A model generated the notes under the pieces. The model was not told where the DNA came from. It searched no databases and worked only from the letters and a program-made list of their open reading frames with translations. Positions 1 to 11,218 of a stretch of DNA of 64,000 nt are shown here, piece after piece. Source of the DNA: Nitrosomonas sp. GTDB lineage: Bacteria > Pseudomonadota > Gammaproteobacteria > Burkholderiales > Nitrosomonadaceae. Position 1 is the first letter of the stretch. Every line of letters starts with the position of its first letter. The stretch is taken from positions 62,001-126,000 of the forward strand of contig JAGNZK010000001.1 in assembly GCA_017984435.1 (NCBI GenBank), read 5' to 3'. The position numbers and the translations under genes are program-made.

Positions 1-1
1 A

Positions 2-1405
2 TTCACATCACGCCTGATCGAACGAAAACTCAAGGAATTTGGTGTCGATGTCAAAGTAGTCGCCGCTTTTCCCGGCCCTGTGATTACACGCTATGAAATT
101 GAACCGGCAGTGGGTGTCAAAGGCAATCAGGTGATCAACCTAATTAAAGACCTCGCGCGCGCGTTATCGGTTGCCAGTATCCGAGTGGTCGAAACCATTC
201 CGGGGAAAACCAGCATGGGGCTTGAGTTGCCCAATCCCAAACGGCAAGTCGTCCGCTTACAGGAAATCCTCAGTTCACAAGCCTACGCCGACTCCGCTTC
301 CCCGCTCACTATTGCGCTGGGTAAAGATATCAGCGGCCGCCCGATTGTATCCGATCTGGCAAAAATGCCCCACGCACTGGTTGCTGGAACAACTGGCTCA
401 GGAAAATCTGTGGCGATTAATGCAGTCATTTTGAGCTTCATTTATAAAACCACCCCGGAACAAACGCGACTGATCCTGATCGACCCCAAAATGCTGGAAT
501 TATCCGTTTACGAAGGCATTCCGCATCTGCTCACGCCGGTTGTCACCGATATGCGCGAAGCCGCCAGTGCGTTACGCTGGTGTGTCGCCGAAATGGAGCG
601 TCGTTACAAACTGATGTCAGCGCTCGGTGTACGCAATCTCGGCGGATACAATCAAAAAATTCAGGAAGCGACTAAAAAAGAAGAGCCTGCAGTGAATCCA
701 TTCAGCCCGCCTGAAGCACCGGAATACCTGGAAGAATTACCGCTCATCGTCGTGGTGATTGATGAATTAGCCGATTTGATGATGGTCGCCGGCAAAAAAG
801 TTGAACATCTGATTGCGCGGTTGGCGCAAAAAGCACGCGCATCCGGTATTCATTTGCTATTGGCAACACAACGCCCTTCAGTAGATGTGATTACCGGCCT
901 GATTAAAGCGAATATTCCAACCCGCATCGCTTTTCAAGTATCCAGCAAAATTGATTCGCGTACCATTCTTGACCAAATGGGCGCCGAAGCCTTGCTCGGC
1001 CAAGGCGACATGCTGTATTTGCCGCCAGGCAGCGGCTACCCGCAACGCATTCATGGCGCTTTTGTAGCGGATCACGAAGTTCACAAGGTGGTTGAATATC
1101 TCAAAGAACATGGCGAGCCATGCTATATCGAAGACATTCTGAAAATTGATGATGAAGAAAGTGATGCCGGCAGCACGCTGGAAATAAAAAAATCGGCGGA
1201 AGGTGAAGCCGATCCGCTCTACGATGAAGCCGTCGCCATCGTCGTCAAAACTCGCCGCGCTTCGATCTCTTTGGTGCAAAGAAATTTACGTATCGGCTAT
1301 AATCGCGCAGCACGGCTGATCGAAGAAATGGAACGGGCCGGTTTGGTTTCATCCATGCAAAGTAACGGCAACCGGGAAGTATTGGCGCCGTCACGTAGCG
1401 AATAA
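2..1405 (+). CDS. ftsK: DNA translocase FtsK, C-terminal part (5' truncated by window edge)
   Basis: This is the motor part of FtsK, the septum-anchored hexameric ATPase that pumps chromosome ends through the closing septum and activates XerCD at dif. The frame is open from base 2, so the N-terminal membrane domain lies outside the window. Visible are the beta-domain motif [18 protein letters not shown], a Walker A motif GTTGSGKS (about base 390), a Walker B stretch [13 protein letters not shown], and a C-terminal winged-helix gamma domain ([19 protein letters not shown]) that reads KOPS sequences. The first in-frame GTG at base 80 lies inside the conserved domain and is not the start. lolA follows closely, the usual ftsK-lolA order. 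Confidence 0.96.
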   Translation, partial: FTSRLIERKLKEFGVDVKVVAAFPGPVITRYEIEPAVGVKGNQVINLIKDLARALSVASIRVVETIPGKTSMGLELPNPKRQVVRLQEILSSQAYADSASPLTIALGKDISGRPIVSDLAKMPHALVAGTTGSGKSVAINAVILSFIYKTTPEQTRLILIDPKMLELSVYEGIPHLLTPVVTDMREAASALRWCVAEMERRYKLMSALGVRNLGGYNQKIQEATKKEEPAVNPFSPPEAPEYLEELPLIVVVIDELADLMMVAGKKVEHLIARLAQKARASGIHLLLATQRPSVDVITGLIKANIPTRIAFQVSSKIDSRTILDQMGAEALLGQGDMLYLPPGSGYPQRIHGAFVADHEVHKVVEYLKEHGEPCYIEDILKIDDEESDAGSTLEIKKSAEGEADPLYDEAVAIVVKTRRASISLVQRNLRIGYNRAARLIEEMERAGLVSSMQSNGNREVLAPSRSE

Positions 1406-1461
1406 TCAGATCCTAGGCTCTTGCCATGAGCACATCACGACAACTTCATTACAGGAACATT

Positions 1462-2088
1462 ATGGTTCGTTCAAGCTGTGCCATTCTTTTGTTATGCCTC
1501 GGCAGCCTGATAGCACCAGGGGCTGAAGCAGCTGCCATCGACAGCCTCAAAGCCTTTATCCAGGAAACCCGCACGGTACGTGCCAACTTTTCACAAACGC
1601 TGTACGACAAGAGTGCCCGTACCCTGCAAGAATCAAACGGCACCATGCAATTCGAGCGTCCGGAGAAATTCCGCTGGACTTATGAAAAACCCTATGAGCA
1701 ACTGATCGTCGGCGATGGTACGCAAGTCTGGTTCTATGATCGTGACCTCAATCAGGTCACCATCCGTCAATTCAATATCGCTATTGGTAGCAGCCCGGCT
1801 GCACTACTCGCCGGTAGCAGCACCATCGAAGACAATTTCATGCTGACGGAACTGGGTCTACAGAACGAAATCGAGTGGCTGGAAGCCATCCCCAAAAGTA
1901 AAGAAAGCACCTTCGAGTTCATTCAAATGGGATTCTCGCCGCAAGGTACGCTCAAATTCATGGCCCTGCGCGATAGTTTCGGCCAAACCACCGTATTGTC
2001 ATTCTCAGAGCTGGACAAAAATCCCACGTTACCGGCTGATTTATTCAAATTTATACCCCCTGAGAATGCGGATGTCATCAGTGAATGA
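1462..2088 (+). CDS. lolA: Outer-membrane lipoprotein carrier protein LolA
   Basis: LolA is the periplasmic chaperone that takes lipoproteins from LolCDE and delivers them to LolB at the outer membrane. The frame opens at 1426, but the ATG at 1462 is better: AGGAAC (1453-1458) is a ribosome site at good spacing, and the protein then begins with a normal signal peptide (MVRSSCAILLLCLGSL, likely cleavage after AEA). The mature part has the family signature: RANFSQTLYD near the start and FERPEKFRWTYEKPYEQLIVGDG in the middle (two overlapping motifs). Length is about 208 residues, normal. Its last 23 bases overlap rarA, suggesting one transcript from ftsK. Confidence 0.95.
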   Translation: MVRSSCAILLLCLGSLIAPGAEAAAIDSLKAFIQETRTVRANFSQTLYDKSARTLQESNGTMQFERPEKFRWTYEKPYEQLIVGDGTQVWFYDRDLNQVTIRQFNIAIGSSPAALLAGSSTIEDNFMLTELGLQNEIEWLEAIPKSKESTFEFIQMGFSPQGTLKFMALRDSFGQTTVLSFSELDKNPTLPADLFKFIPPENADVISE

Positions 2089-3394
2089 TACTGATCTGTT
2101 TTCATCCAACCAACCCAAAGTACCATTGGCAGAACAGTTACGCCCCAAGCATTTGAATGACGTCATCGGGCAGAACCACCTGCTCGGCGCTGGCAAACCG
2201 CTACGATTGGCTTTTGAGTCAGGCAAACCACATTCGATGATTTTATGGGGTCCGCCGGGAACTGGCAAAACCACGCTATCGCGTCTCATGTCAACCGAGT
2301 TTAATAGCGAATTCATTGCCTTATCTGCTGTGCTGTCAGGCATCAAAGATATTCGCAATGCGATTGAACAAGCCCAACTGGTTTTGCAGCAAAGCGGGCG
2401 ACACACCATTCTTTTTGTCGACGAAGTGCATCGCTTTAACAAATCGCAACAAGATGCCTTTTTACCGTATGTCGAACAAGGCTTGATCACTTTTGTCGGC
2501 GCCACCACCGAGAATCCCTCGTTTGAAATCAATAACGCGTTACTGTCACGCGCTCAGGTTTATATTCTCACCGCCTTATCCGAACAAGAATTATCCCGGT
2601 TATTTGAACGTGCACAAAAACTGGCACTGGATAATCTGCAATTTTCAGACGAAGCGCGGCAACTATTGATCGAATTCTCCGATGGCGATGCCAGACGCTT
2701 GCTGAATTTGCTGGAACAAATTAGTACGACTGCCGAAACTGGAGCAATCACGCAAATTGGCAAAGATACTGTCCGCAATACCTTATCACACAATGCGCGC
2801 AACTTTGACAAAGGCGGCGATGCGTTTTATGACCAGATCTCCGCCCTGCACAAATCCGTGCGTGGTTCTTCACCGGATGCGACGCTCTACTGGCTGTGTC
2901 GCATGCTGGATGGCGGCGCCGATGCACTATATATCGGCCGGCGCCTGATCCGCATGGCAACCGAGGATATTGGCCTGGCCGATCCTCGCGCTTTGCGTCT
3001 GACGCTGGATGCCTGTGAAACCTATGAGCGACTGGGCAGCCCGGAAGGCGAACTGGCACTGGCGCAAGCCGCGTTATATCTGGCCTGCGCACCGAAAAGC
3101 AACGCTGCTTATCTGGCTTACAATCAAGCGCGTTCCTTTGTGGCACATGACAAGTCACGCCGCGTTCCCGTCCATTTGCGCAATGCTCCTACGCAGTTGA
3201 TGAAAGACATTGGCTATGGAGACGCTTACCGCTACGCGCATGATTGCCCGGAAGCTTATGCAGCAGGGGAAAATTATTTCCCGGATGACATGCCTGATGT
3301 CAGTTTTTATCAACCGACGGCTTACGGACTGGAGCAAAAAATTCAGGAAAAACTGACTCATTTGCGCAATCTGGATCGGCAAGCTAAGCGGTAA
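2066..3394 (+). CDS. rarA: Replication-associated recombination protein A (RarA/MgsA) AAA+ ATPase
   Basis: RarA is a clamp-loader-like AAA+ ATPase that acts at stalled replication forks. It carries Walker A GPPGTGKTT, Walker B LFVDEVHRF, the sensor-1 stretch GATTENPSFEIN, and the arginine-finger and C-terminal tetramerisation regions typical of the family (442 residues, normal length). The ATG at 2066 overlaps lolA by 23 bases; a second in-frame ATG two codons later is possible. It sits between lolA and serS, as in many betaproteobacteria. Confidence 0.95.
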   Translation: MRMSSVNDTDLFSSNQPKVPLAEQLRPKHLNDVIGQNHLLGAGKPLRLAFESGKPHSMILWGPPGTGKTTLSRLMSTEFNSEFIALSAVLSGIKDIRNAIEQAQLVLQQSGRHTILFVDEVHRFNKSQQDAFLPYVEQGLITFVGATTENPSFEINNALLSRAQVYILTALSEQELSRLFERAQKLALDNLQFSDEARQLLIEFSDGDARRLLNLLEQISTTAETGAITQIGKDTVRNTLSHNARNFDKGGDAFYDQISALHKSVRGSSPDATLYWLCRMLDGGADALYIGRRLIRMATEDIGLADPRALRLTLDACETYERLGSPEGELALAQAALYLACAPKSNAAYLAYNQARSFVAHDKSRRVPVHLRNAPTQLMKDIGYGDAYRYAHDCPEAYAAGENYFPDDMPDVSFYQPTAYGLEQKIQEKLTHLRNLDRQAKR

Positions 3395-4753
<1,359 letters not shown>

Positions 4754-4793
4754 AAAGTAAGGTATCCCTTATTACTCGATAGGATTGATCATC

Positions 4794-5480
4794 ATGCACA
4801 ACCAAAATACCAATAAAACCGACAATAGCAGCGATATCAAAACATTAGAAACTGAAATCCGTGAAGCAATCGCGAATGGCTCCAATATTCAGGAAACAGT
4901 ACACCGTTTAACATTGAAGGCCATGAATGCGCATAGTATTGACCTGGAATCCTTACAACGGATTATCACTGCCGTCATGCAGGGCGTGCACGACGGGGCA
5001 GAACAACGACTGCAGCAGGTAGTCAGTCAAACGCAGGCGGCAAAATCACAAATCACCGAAGCCGTCGCAGGGCTGGATTCAGCGTTAGCAGGTTTTGCGC
5101 AAGCCTCCAAACTGGCCATTGAAGAAGCGGCAGGCCAAGCAAAGAAATTCTCTGACAAAGAATTGATGCGCACCCGTTCTGACTTGGAAAGTTTGGAAAG
5201 CCTGTTCCTGGATACGCTGCATCATACCGCCACAAGCGCGCAAGGATTGGTTGCCGACATTCTGCATGACCTCAATCGTCATGCTAAAAATAACGGCACA
5301 GCGGTTGGCTCACAGCTACAGGAAACATTAGCCATTTTTGCGCAGCAGGTCACCTCGGTCGGACACGCGCAACTGGAAACAGGCACTAGTCTGGCGCATA
5401 CGACGGCTGATTTTATTGGCAAAATTTCCAGCGGCGTGATGGCAGGAATCAACGATCAGGCAAAAAACGGCAAGCATTAA
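4794..5480 (+). CDS. Helical protein, DUF6781-like (unknown function)
   Basis: A soluble protein of about 228 residues that is almost entirely alpha-helical and rich in Ala, Gln and Glu. It looks like the family called DUF6781, which I recognise only by character. An in-frame TTG exists at 4785, but the ATG at 4794 has AGGA at 4781-4784 at ideal spacing. There is no signal peptide or membrane segment. The long amphipathic helices recall phasin-like or coiled-coil proteins, but I see no motif that assigns a role. It ends 10 bases from the convergent rdgC. Confidence 0.75.
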   Translation: MHNQNTNKTDNSSDIKTLETEIREAIANGSNIQETVHRLTLKAMNAHSIDLESLQRIITAVMQGVHDGAEQRLQQVVSQTQAAKSQITEAVAGLDSALAGFAQASKLAIEEAAGQAKKFSDKELMRTRSDLESLESLFLDTLHHTATSAQGLVADILHDLNRHAKNNGTAVGSQLQETLAIFAQQVTSVGHAQLETGTSLAHTTADFIGKISSGVMAGINDQAKNGKH

Positions 5481-5490
5481 GCTGTTTGAT

Positions 5491-6378
5491 CTAATCGCCG
5501 TCCTCACCGCCTAGGGCTTCAATTACATCGGCGATCAATTGACTCAACTCACCGGTCATGATGGCGAAATCGCTAGCAAATAATTCTTCCGTGCTCTCGG
5601 TGGGTTCTTTCAAGATATCCTGCGGTGCGATGCGCCGCAGTTGAAGATTGTCATGCAAAACAAATGAAATCTTGCAGTTCCAAGTCATCGCGAGTTTGAT
5701 CACTTTCTTGCCTGCACGGATATGCCGCACTGTTTCTTCGGCATCCAGCACATGATGGGTATATTTGACGGTCGCTTTCTCATCGCTCATACCCTGCAGT
5801 TCACAATCACGATCAATCGTAAAGGTGGACGGCAAATCGTCACCCGAGAGCCATCGCGTCATTGCTGACGAAGGCGAAATTTTTGTTTCCAGCGGCGCCA
5901 GCGTAAAACCATGCATCGATTTAATCAAACCTTCAACCAATTCTTCGGCTTTATTGGCACTCGCCGTATCAATAACTAAACGGTTCTTTACCGCATCGAT
6001 CCAGGCATAGGTTTTGTGACGTTGTGCAAAAGCACGCGGCAATAGCTCGATAATCGTTGCTTCCTTAATGTCCCTGACTTGTTTTTTACCCGGCTTGTAG
6101 CCCTGCATTTGCTCGATTTGCGTAATACGGTTCTTGGCGTGCTGATTAATCACCCCGGCGGGCAATAATTTCTTCTCCACCCCGAAAGCAATCAGCCACT
6201 GCTGGCCATAGGCATGCACAAAATTTTGCTGTTCCTCGCGCGGCACAACCCAGCCACGGCTTTGCATTTCCATTTGCATGCATTGTTGCAAGGTGTGCTG
6301 TGAAAGCGCTTCTTCAAGGCTATTCAGTGTTATATTTCGGCTGGTAATACGATAAGCTTGTAAATTTCTGAACCACAT
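5491..6378 (-). CDS. rdgC: Recombination-associated protein RdgC
   Basis: RdgC is a ring-shaped dimer that binds double-stranded DNA nonspecifically and restrains RecA. The start MWFRNLQAYRIT and the early stretch SRGWVVPREE are family hallmarks, as is the C-terminal TWNCKISFVLHDNLQLRRI region (295 residues, normal length). It is convergent with the helical protein gene on the other strand. Confidence 0.94.
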   Translation of the reverse strand: MWFRNLQAYRITSRNITLNSLEEALSQHTLQQCMQMEMQSRGWVVPREEQQNFVHAYGQQWLIAFGVEKKLLPAGVINQHAKNRITQIEQMQGYKPGKKQVRDIKEATIIELLPRAFAQRHKTYAWIDAVKNRLVIDTASANKAEELVEGLIKSMHGFTLAPLETKISPSSAMTRWLSGDDLPSTFTIDRDCELQGMSDEKATVKYTHHVLDAEETVRHIRAGKKVIKLAMTWNCKISFVLHDNLQLRRIAPQDILKEPTESTEELFASDFAIMTGELSQLIADVIEALGGEDGD

Positions 6379-6424
6379 AATTTTACTCGATTAACTCATT
6401 GATTTATTTTGTAATCATCATTGT

Positions 6425-6754
6425 ATGAAAAAGCTTTACTCTGCCAACAATTTGATGGAAGCGCAGATAGTACTTGATCTGCTTGAACACGCCTATATCC
6501 CGGCGCAAATTTTTAACCAGCACGCACAAGGCGTGGCCGGAGAAATTCCATTCACGCATGCGTATCCGGAAGTATGGGTCAAGCGTGATGAAGATTATGA
6601 ACGCGGCAAACGTGTCATTGAAACCTACGAAAATACACCGGTGGCGATTGGCAACGTGCAATGCCCGTCATGCGGTGAGGAAAATCCGGCAAATTTTCAG
6701 TTGTGTTGGAAGTGTGGGGGTGGATTAGAGGTTGCTGAACATCGCCATACGTGA
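6425..6754 (+). CDS. DUF2007 domain protein with C-terminal zinc ribbon
   Basis: A small cytoplasmic protein of 109 residues. The N-terminal 70 residues (MKKLYSANNLMEAQIVLDLL) match the DUF2007/putative signal-transducing domain, a ferredoxin-like fold with a P-II-like look. The C-terminal end has a four-cysteine zinc ribbon, CPSCGEENPANFQLCWKCG. Such proteins are widespread in proteobacteria and have no firm function. It is divergent from rdgC with 46 bases between them, so they may share a promoter region. Confidence 0.82.
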   Translation: MKKLYSANNLMEAQIVLDLLEHAYIPAQIFNQHAQGVAGEIPFTHAYPEVWVKRDEDYERGKRVIETYENTPVAIGNVQCPSCGEENPANFQLCWKCGGGLEVAEHRHT

Positions 6755-6780
6755 GTTGATGCGGGCTTTTGACCGGATCC

Positions 6781-7818
6781 TCACCCGATTTGCTGTTGCA
6801 GCCATTGCTGCCCTTTTGAGGTTAATCGATAACGTTGTGTGGGACTACGTGGCGAATCGGGTTGCGTGCGCTCGATCCAGCCACCTGTCAATGCCGGATT
6901 CAGATAATTCCCCCGAAAAGTCGGGCGATGCACGAACCCCAAAGCCTGCATCAACTCATTACCGCTTAGCTCTTCGCGACCGATTGTCTGGATAAGCTTT
7001 ACTACTTGGTCGGTTACTTGATCGGTTACTTGGTCGGTTACTTGGTCGATCGTTTGATGGGTATCGACCACCTCGCGTATGGCAGCAAGTAACTTGCCAA
7101 GCATATACTCGACGAAAGGTGTCGCATCCGCTCGCTCATCGGCTGCAGCCAAGGCCTGATAATAACTTTCTTGATGTTCCCTGACCATCGTCTCCACAGG
7201 CAGATAAGCCAACAAAGCATTCCAGTCTCGCAAAATCAAGGTTTGCCACAACCGTCCCAGCCGGCCGTTACCGTCGGCAAAGGGATGGATGAATTCAAAC
7301 TCATAATGAAAGACACAACCGGCGATCAGCGGGTGTTCGGTAGTCGTTGCAAGCCATTCCAGCAGATCGGCCATCAACTTCGGTACCCGGTTGGCAGGCG
7401 GCGCCATATGCACCAACTGTTTGCCCTGAAAAATACCGACACCGCCGGAACGATAGCATCCGGCTTCATCCATTAAACCCCGCATCAACAACTCGTGCGC
7501 CGACAGCAAATCCCGCTCCGAATCAGCGCGCCAATCCCCCAGTGCTTCATAGGCGGCAAAGGCATTGCGCACCTCCTGAATTTCGCGCGGATGACCCAGC
7601 ACCCGCTTACCTTCGATTACGGCAATCACTTGTTCCAACGTCAACGTATTGTTCTCTATGGCCAACGAAGCATGAATGGTAAGAATGCGATTCTCCCGCC
7701 GCAGCCGCGGCGTCAGGCGCTGCTCGGCCAGCACAGTGTAGCGGCCGATGGCTTCGCTGATTGCAGCGACCAGATTTACGATTGATGGAGTGAGGGTATA
7801 AGGTGGCTGATATTTCAT
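6781..7818 (-). CDS. Fic family protein (predicted AMPylase) with wHTH tail
   Basis: Fic enzymes usually transfer AMP to target proteins. The catalytic motif HPFADGNGRLGR is intact, and an N-terminal inhibitory helix motif SLAIEN (S/TxxxEG/N type) is present, so this is a self-inhibited class II-like Fic. The C-terminal 100 residues resemble a winged helix. Between the Fic core and the wHTH lies a run of TDQV units encoded by a 12-bp tandem repeat (7004-7051). AGGG upstream of the ATG supports the start. It is the last of four co-directional genes (zeta kinase, 56-residue protein, RT-nitrilase, Fic), an island inserted between a DUF2007 gene and tex. Confidence 0.9.
   Translation of the reverse strand: MKYQPPYTLTPSIVNLVAAISEAIGRYTVLAEQRLTPRLRRENRILTIHASLAIENNTLTLEQVIAVIEGKRVLGHPREIQEVRNAFAAYEALGDWRADSERDLLSAHELLMRGLMDEAGCYRSGGVGIFQGKQLVHMAPPANRVPKLMADLLEWLATTTEHPLIAGCVFHYEFEFIHPFADGNGRLGRLWQTLILRDWNALLAYLPVETMVREHQESYYQALAAADERADATPFVEYMLGKLLAAIREVVDTHQTIDQVTDQVTDQVTDQVVKLIQTIGREELSGNELMQALGFVHRPTFRGNYLNPALTGGWIERTQPDSPRSPTQRYRLTSKGQQWLQQQIG
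7004..7051. repeat. 12-bp in-frame tandem repeat inside the Fic gene
   Basis: Four consecutive near-perfect copies of a 12-base unit (plus-strand form ACTTGGTCGGTT) encode the TDQV run of the Fic protein. Because the unit is a multiple of three, copy-number slippage would change linker length without breaking the frame. Confidence 0.9.
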
Positions 7819-7979
7819 AGCACATCCCTAGCTTTGAGCGGCATACAGGTTGAAGGCATTATAGTGGTTGTGGCCTCCCGTTCGCTGCCATGTTCACCTT
7901 TGATACCGCCGATACCGAAAATGGGCATTTGCTCAGGTAGTCCGCATTGGCAAAGGTCGTGTAGTGATCATCACCTTAT

Positions 7980-10900
7980 TCATTCCCCATCTCCTGCAGG
8001 TAACACTTTTCGGTTGTGATCCATCGCGTCGTTGAACCCATCTGGTACCGGCTTGAATGGTTTGTCGGACGAGCGGTAGCTGCTTTGGAACTGACGCAGG
8101 GATTGCACGTTGATTTCACCAATGATGCAGTAGTCAGTGACACCGCCCTTGACCCGCAGCACGTCGCGCTTCCAACTGTCCTTGAATGGGGCTCGGATGC
8201 GGCTATCACCGTATTGCCGGTCGTTGCACTGGATAATGTAGGCGTGTATGTCCAGCGCAGCAGACTCCACCAGCGCGTTGAAGGTTTCCGTGTCGGGATT
8301 CCATTCTGGTACAAACAACGCATCCACCTTGCCGCGCAGGGCCGCACGGTAACTGATATTGGTCAGTTCGCTACAGATCAGCAGAGCAAAACGCAAATCA
8401 CCATGCTGGATGATGGGTGGGGTTTTCCAAACCTTGTTGGGCTTCATCTCCAGCCCGGCTAGCCGTTGCAATTCCTGCTCCTCATGCAACGCTGGACGTT
8501 GCTTGTCCTGCCGGTAAATCATCAGTGAGGGGAACCCCAAACCATTGTGTGAAAGTGCTGCCCAGATTTGATTGCGTACCCGTGCCTTAGTGGCGTGTAG
8601 ATATTCGATGCCCGTGATCAGCGAGATGCCTCGGCCTTGCAGCTTGCGAGCGATGCGGATAAACCAGTGCGCGGGCAGCGCCAGTTCCGGCAAAATCAGA
8701 TAGCGGCTATCGCGAGGTTGGGCTATCACACCATCCAGCAAACGGCACAGACGAGCGTAGCGGTCGGCATCCGGGTCAGGCATTCGCATGACGGATGCCG
8801 TCCAGCTTTCAATCTGCGTCTGCCAACTGGAAACGATAATGGTGTATTTGCGTGGAGTGGTACCATCCGGGATCTGTAACACTCGATCATGCTTATCAAA
8901 GCAGGGGGATTTTTCACCAAGCTTAAAGCCGCGCACGGCCAGAACCACCGCTCGCATGGTTTCTCGCTCCGATTCAGCATACGCATTGCGATTCAGGATG
9001 AACAGTTCGGGTAAGTTGAAGGGGCGGGTAGCAAACAGCAAGCCATGCGACAGGCCGTTGAGCCTAATCCATGTGGCAAGCATCTGACTGCCGATCACTA
9101 CTGTATCCGGTAGTAGCTTGATGGCTTCAGTGCAATTTGCGACCGCTTTTTTAGCAGGGATGCCGCGCTGAGCCACCATCTCCTTCGGCAAGCCGATAAA
9201 GCGGAACGGCATATGGGCAAGATCGAATGAAAATAGGTGCGCGTGCTGTGCTTGGAAGCCTTTGGCTGATCGCGGCCAAATCAAAGGGATTTCAAAATCA
9301 ATGGTGGGGTCATAATCCTCCATATGTGCTTGCCATGCCTGTTTACCAGCTTTGGATAAGCGGGGCGGGAACGCAGCAGTAATGCTCTCACGGATGCTGA
9401 CGAAGATCTGTTCTTGCCAGCGGTTAATCATTTCGGTGGGGTTTGGATTTTTTTCGTCTTCGGGCCACGCTTTGATGTCAACTTCGCACTGTTCTTTTAC
9501 CTGCTCGCAAAGCTTTTTCAATCCTTCGATGACCCGGCGCAGATCAGAAAAATCTTCACAAGCGGTGGCTAGACGGATTACGCGCGGCAGGTAGACGGCT
9601 AGGTCAAAAAACTGTGGCAGCACCAACACATGCTGGATAAGGGCGCGGAAGAACGCGTATCGATGCTTTGCCCATGCTTCCGGCAGCAGATCACGCTCAT
9701 AAGCCTCAAAGTCGCGCAGCTTGATGGCAAAGCCCGCCCGACGCATGGTCAGGACATCGGCCTTGCGCAGGCTGTCGGCGGCTTCGCCATCGCTTTGTGT
9801 GGCGGCCAGCAGATCGGTGCCTACATGCTTGGCTGATCGCGGCAGCCGTGGCATGGCTCTCCATTCGCTGGCGCGTTCGTGGATCTGGTGGGCAATGGCA
9901 TCCACCAAGGTTTTGCCTGACTCGTCCGCAAGGATGAATACCTTGTTTTTGCCGTTGGCAAAGCGGATCTGGCTTTTATCTTCTCCCTGGTTGAGGTAAT
10001 CGGGTTTGAAGCAAATCTGCTGCTTATCTTCAGCCTTTACCCAGCCAAGCCTTCCGTCAGCACGAGCAAACAACCACTCCCACAACTGGACGGTGGAATC
10101 AAAGCCAGCACCGTTCTCCATAACCAACAGAATATCGTCCACATAGCGACCGTAATAAATCGGCACCACTTGCTGCTCGATACAGCGATCCAGTTCGACC
10201 AATGCGATATTGCCCACTACCGCCGAGGCGGGCAACCCGACGGGTAAGCCCTTCTTCAATGGCGTTGCTGCAGCCCAAGCCTGAAGCGCGTGGATGAAAA
10301 GACGATTGAGCTTGGTTTGGTCTTTCTCTAGCTTCAGGCCCAGCACATCGTTGATGAATGTTGGATCTAGCATGAAGCCGGAATTCAGCTCGTGATAGAA
10401 GGAGGTGACATCAGCGGTGAGTGCAATGATCTTCTTTTCCGCATCCAGTGCGGTACGCATAGCGGCAATACCCTTGTCGTGCCAGTCGCGGAAGGGCTTG
10501 AAATAGTGCCGGAACGAACCAAGTGACAACGGATTGATACTCTTGCCATCTTGGGTGCGACGTAAACGATTACCATAAGAACAGTCGGTCAACTTGGCAT
10601 CAAACAGATGGCCAACTTCCAACATCCATAGCGTGGACAGCACATGAAAGTCCAGGCTGCACTTCGCCATTACCCGGAATTCGGCTTTTGGTTTCTCAAG
10701 CTTTCCGTTTTTAGCCAGTGCGCAGACATGTTCCCACTCATCGGTCGGAGAAGAGAAAATCAGACCGTTGCCATTTTCTTTCCGGTAATGCATCCAGCCG
10801 TCCATATCGACGGATTTGCTTGCCAGTGTCCAAGTGCCAATGAAGCTGTTTTCTGTTACCCAGGATTCATCTTCACCATTGATCTTCTCTAACAGCGCGG

Positions 10901-11021
10901 AGAGGTTGGCGTGCAGGTTTTCCTCGTAGTTTGCAATTGCGTCTAGCGAGGCGTGTGAGAAGTAATACAAATCAACCTTGGCTTTGCGATAGGCAAGACC
11001 AAGTTTCTGAAGATCGATCAT
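7980..11021 (-). CDS. Reverse transcriptase-nitrilase fusion, DRT type 1 (UG1) defence protein
   Basis: A protein of about 1013 residues that joins a reverse transcriptase to a C-terminal nitrilase-like domain, the architecture of defence-associated RT type 1 (class UG1). RT motifs are intact: motif A TADVTSFYHEL (near residue 202), motif B KGLPVGLPAS (near 258) and motif C YVDD (293-296). The nitrilase part, roughly residues 750-970, shows a catalytic-Glu stretch LILPELALPAHW and a cysteine in LLICSELT. The frame is open from 11120, but the ATG at 11021 has GGAGGG 8 bases upstream and gives a natural N-terminus. Known members protect against phage as single genes; the exact activity of the nitrilase part is not settled. 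Flanking Fic and zeta-like genes fit a defence island. Confidence 0.9.
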   Translation of the reverse strand: MIDLQKLGLAYRKAKVDLYYFSHASLDAIANYEENLHANLSALLEKINGEDESWVTENSFIGTWTLASKSVDMDGWMHYRKENGNGLIFSSPTDEWEHVCALAKNGKLEKPKAEFRVMAKCSLDFHVLSTLWMLEVGHLFDAKLTDCSYGNRLRRTQDGKSINPLSLGSFRHYFKPFRDWHDKGIAAMRTALDAEKKIIALTADVTSFYHELNSGFMLDPTFINDVLGLKLEKDQTKLNRLFIHALQAWAAATPLKKGLPVGLPASAVVGNIALVELDRCIEQQVVPIYYGRYVDDILLVMENGAGFDSTVQLWEWLFARADGRLGWVKAEDKQQICFKPDYLNQGEDKSQIRFANGKNKVFILADESGKTLVDAIAHQIHERASEWRAMPRLPRSAKHVGTDLLAATQSDGEAADSLRKADVLTMRRAGFAIKLRDFEAYERDLLPEAWAKHRYAFFRALIQHVLVLPQFFDLAVYLPRVIRLATACEDFSDLRRVIEGLKKLCEQVKEQCEVDIKAWPEDEKNPNPTEMINRWQEQIFVSIRESITAAFPPRLSKAGKQAWQAHMEDYDPTIDFEIPLIWPRSAKGFQAQHAHLFSFDLAHMPFRFIGLPKEMVAQRGIPAKKAVANCTEAIKLLPDTVVIGSQMLATWIRLNGLSHGLLFATRPFNLPELFILNRNAYAESERETMRAVVLAVRGFKLGEKSPCFDKHDRVLQIPDGTTPRKYTIIVSSWQTQIESWTASVMRMPDPDADRYARLCRLLDGVIAQPRDSRYLILPELALPAHWFIRIARKLQGRGISLITGIEYLHATKARVRNQIWAALSHNGLGFPSLMIYRQDKQRPALHEEQELQRLAGLEMKPNKVWKTPPIIQHGDLRFALLICSELTNISYRAALRGKVDALFVPEWNPDTETFNALVESAALDIHAYIIQCNDRQYGDSRIRAPFKDSWKRDVLRVKGGVTDYCIIGEINVQSLRQFQSSYRSSDKPFKPVPDGFNDAMDHNRKVLPAGDGE

Positions 11022-11218
11022 TTGCTCCACCCTCCCTCTGGCTGCCACACGTCTTGCTATATCCGCGACAGATTTGGCTCGCCATTGAATGCTTGCTGGC
11101 TTAGGACACCGTAGCAGCATTCCAGATCAGTGAGGCTTTTTTGGTAGCAGGATTTGAGACTTTCGGCCTTTTTGATACTGGTAACCAATCCGACGATACA
11201 ATTACACACGCACATATT

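Noticed and set aside
878-1279. A 133-codon minus-strand frame within ftsK.
   Set aside because: Antisense to a strongly conserved gene, with no features of its own.
7980-11021. The RT gene as a retron or group II intron RT.
   Set aside because: No msr/msd-like inverted repeats or intron domains were seen, and the C-terminal nitrilase domain points to UG1/DRT1.
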